In this document: piece after piece, positions 62,879 through 64,000 of the stretch
Numbering within the stretch: the stretch's first letter is position 1
How the letters are laid out: every line of letters starts with the position of its first letter
NCBI GenBank assembly: GCA_012932295.1
Contig: JAAONU010000011.1
Coordinates: forward strand, 44,704,352-44,768,351
From: Cyclina sinensis
Lineage: Eukaryota; Mollusca; Bivalvia; Venerida; Veneridae
Direction of reading: 5' to 3'
DNA: 64,000 nucleotides
Notes under the pieces: generated by a model
Seen by the model: only the letters and a program-made list of their open reading frames with translations
What the model was told of the DNA's origin: nothing
Databases searched by the model: none
Translations under genes and position numbers: made by a program

Positions 62879-64000
62879 GTTCTTTGGCTTTGAATTATAA
62901 ACCAATTTATTACTGAAAATGCAAGGAAGAGTTATAATATCATATCTCTTTAATCTATTGCATTTTATAAGGGTGTGAGCAAATTCTCACAATAGCATTA
63001 CTACTTGGACAATGAAAAAGTTCAATACCCCTTTAAACCAGTTACGACCTCAATAAAACATTTTTCGGAGTCCTTCAAACCAGATAGTAGCACATGCTTC
63101 CTCTAAATATAATCAAGATCTCAAATGCCAGGAGCACAGTAAACATTCCTGGAACATGGATACTGTGTCCAGGCATTAAACCGCCATTTGTTATCAAATT
63201 AAAACACAACTTGTGTCGCTGTCACAATTTTTATCCTGACACGAGCTCCTACGCCATGTCACCTGTCGGTGGAGATCAGTATTAATCATTTTATAATTAA
63301 TCCCCTCATTATCGAGGGAGATAAAAAAATCTGAAAGTGCTCCTTTAAAGTAACAAGTCATGTAATAGTGTAAACAATGGCAGGGGGCAATAATGACTTA
63401 CATAGGTTCAGACTGCTCGTGTGTGTCAACTCTTACGGCAAAGAAAGTTAAGGTAAAAATAATCCTTGCTGATCTTAAAATGAATAATAATTTGAAGAAT
63501 AAAAACAGATATTATTCTTATCTCTGACTTTGTGTGAATATATTGACTTTTCGGATGTGAATACAATGGCTTTTCTAGAGTGAATACAAAGACTTTTCTT
63601 CATTAAAAGATGGGAGGTGACCGAGTCCATCAGAAAGAAAATTCTGTGACAATTAGACAAAAAGAGTGTTTTACAGACAAGATAAAAAGAACTGTTATAA
63701 AATATATAAGGGAACAATCTTTCTACTGATTCATAAATAAAACCTTTCAAAATGTGACCAAAAAAATTGCTTATAATTTTGCACCAGTTTCTAACAGAAT
63801 TATCTAGTAAATACAGTAAAACTCTTAAATTAAGGACAGTCATGATTCTTTCTGAAAGTGGCCTTAATTGCAGGGTGTCCTTAATAATGGATTTCTACTG
63901 ATATTAACTGAAATTATTACGACTTATTTCCACATCCAGTAATATACTTGTCAAAACTCAAATTTATAACCCCATTATTCATAAAAAAATGGTAATATTC
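62879..64000. other. AT-rich intergenic end of window
   Basis: No gene recognised. The minus-strand frame at 63475-63843 has no recognisable features. The segment at 63830-63890 repeats a 'ttaaggaca / gtccttaa' theme, perhaps a small foldback. Confidence 0.4.

Overview
The window is animal nuclear DNA, most likely from a bivalve mollusc of the clam type. This is an inference from three things: AT-rich intron-bearing genes, a very high load of 145-180 bp tandem repeats carrying TGACCTTTGACC / TCAAGGTCA motifs and ending in a 'gggggcataaaaa' tail, and IAP and TRC8-like gene content. There is no bacterial-style gene organisation and no rRNA or CRISPR.

Layout. 1-1862 holds the 5' part of a minus-strand Ty3/gypsy LTR retrotransposon (LTR, tRNA-Leu primer site, zinc knuckle, protease, start of RT) that runs off the left edge. 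5003-7035 is a decayed copy of a multi-membrane RING E3 ligase gene, interrupted by a MITE. 7564-7985 is a broken IAP-type RING fragment. 11272-14960 is the intact relative of the decayed copy, a two-exon RNF139/TRC8-like E3 gene (660 aa, minus strand). 18560-19326 is a decayed DUF7869-like transposon gene.

20167-31907 is a ten-exon plus-strand gene for a 628-aa type I membrane receptor: signal peptide, Cys-rich region, three fibronectin-III-like modules, one membrane span and a short acidic tail. Its introns contain a striking set of elements: a 63-T run, a long-TIR MITE, a 1.9 kb foldback flanked by TTAA, a 20-bp minisatellite, a CpG-dense foldback and a 165-bp tandem repeat.

32-43 kb is gene-poor and holds two long tandem arrays and several short elements. 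43152-60686 is a fifteen-exon minus-strand gene for a 1178-aa Ser-rich, largely disordered protein that I do not recognise. All its splice phases fit together. Its introns hold SINEs, a TTAA-flanked hairpin MITE and repeats. 60.7-64 kb has only repeats and AT-rich sequence.

The genes do not form a functional cluster. The TRC8-like pair is a local duplication with one dead copy; the receptor and the Ser-rich protein are unrelated neighbours. The most unusual items are the spliceable-looking MITE inside the dead E3 copy, the CpG-dense foldback, the TTAA foldbacks, a MITE with an internal tRNA-like promoter, and the two unrecognised genes.
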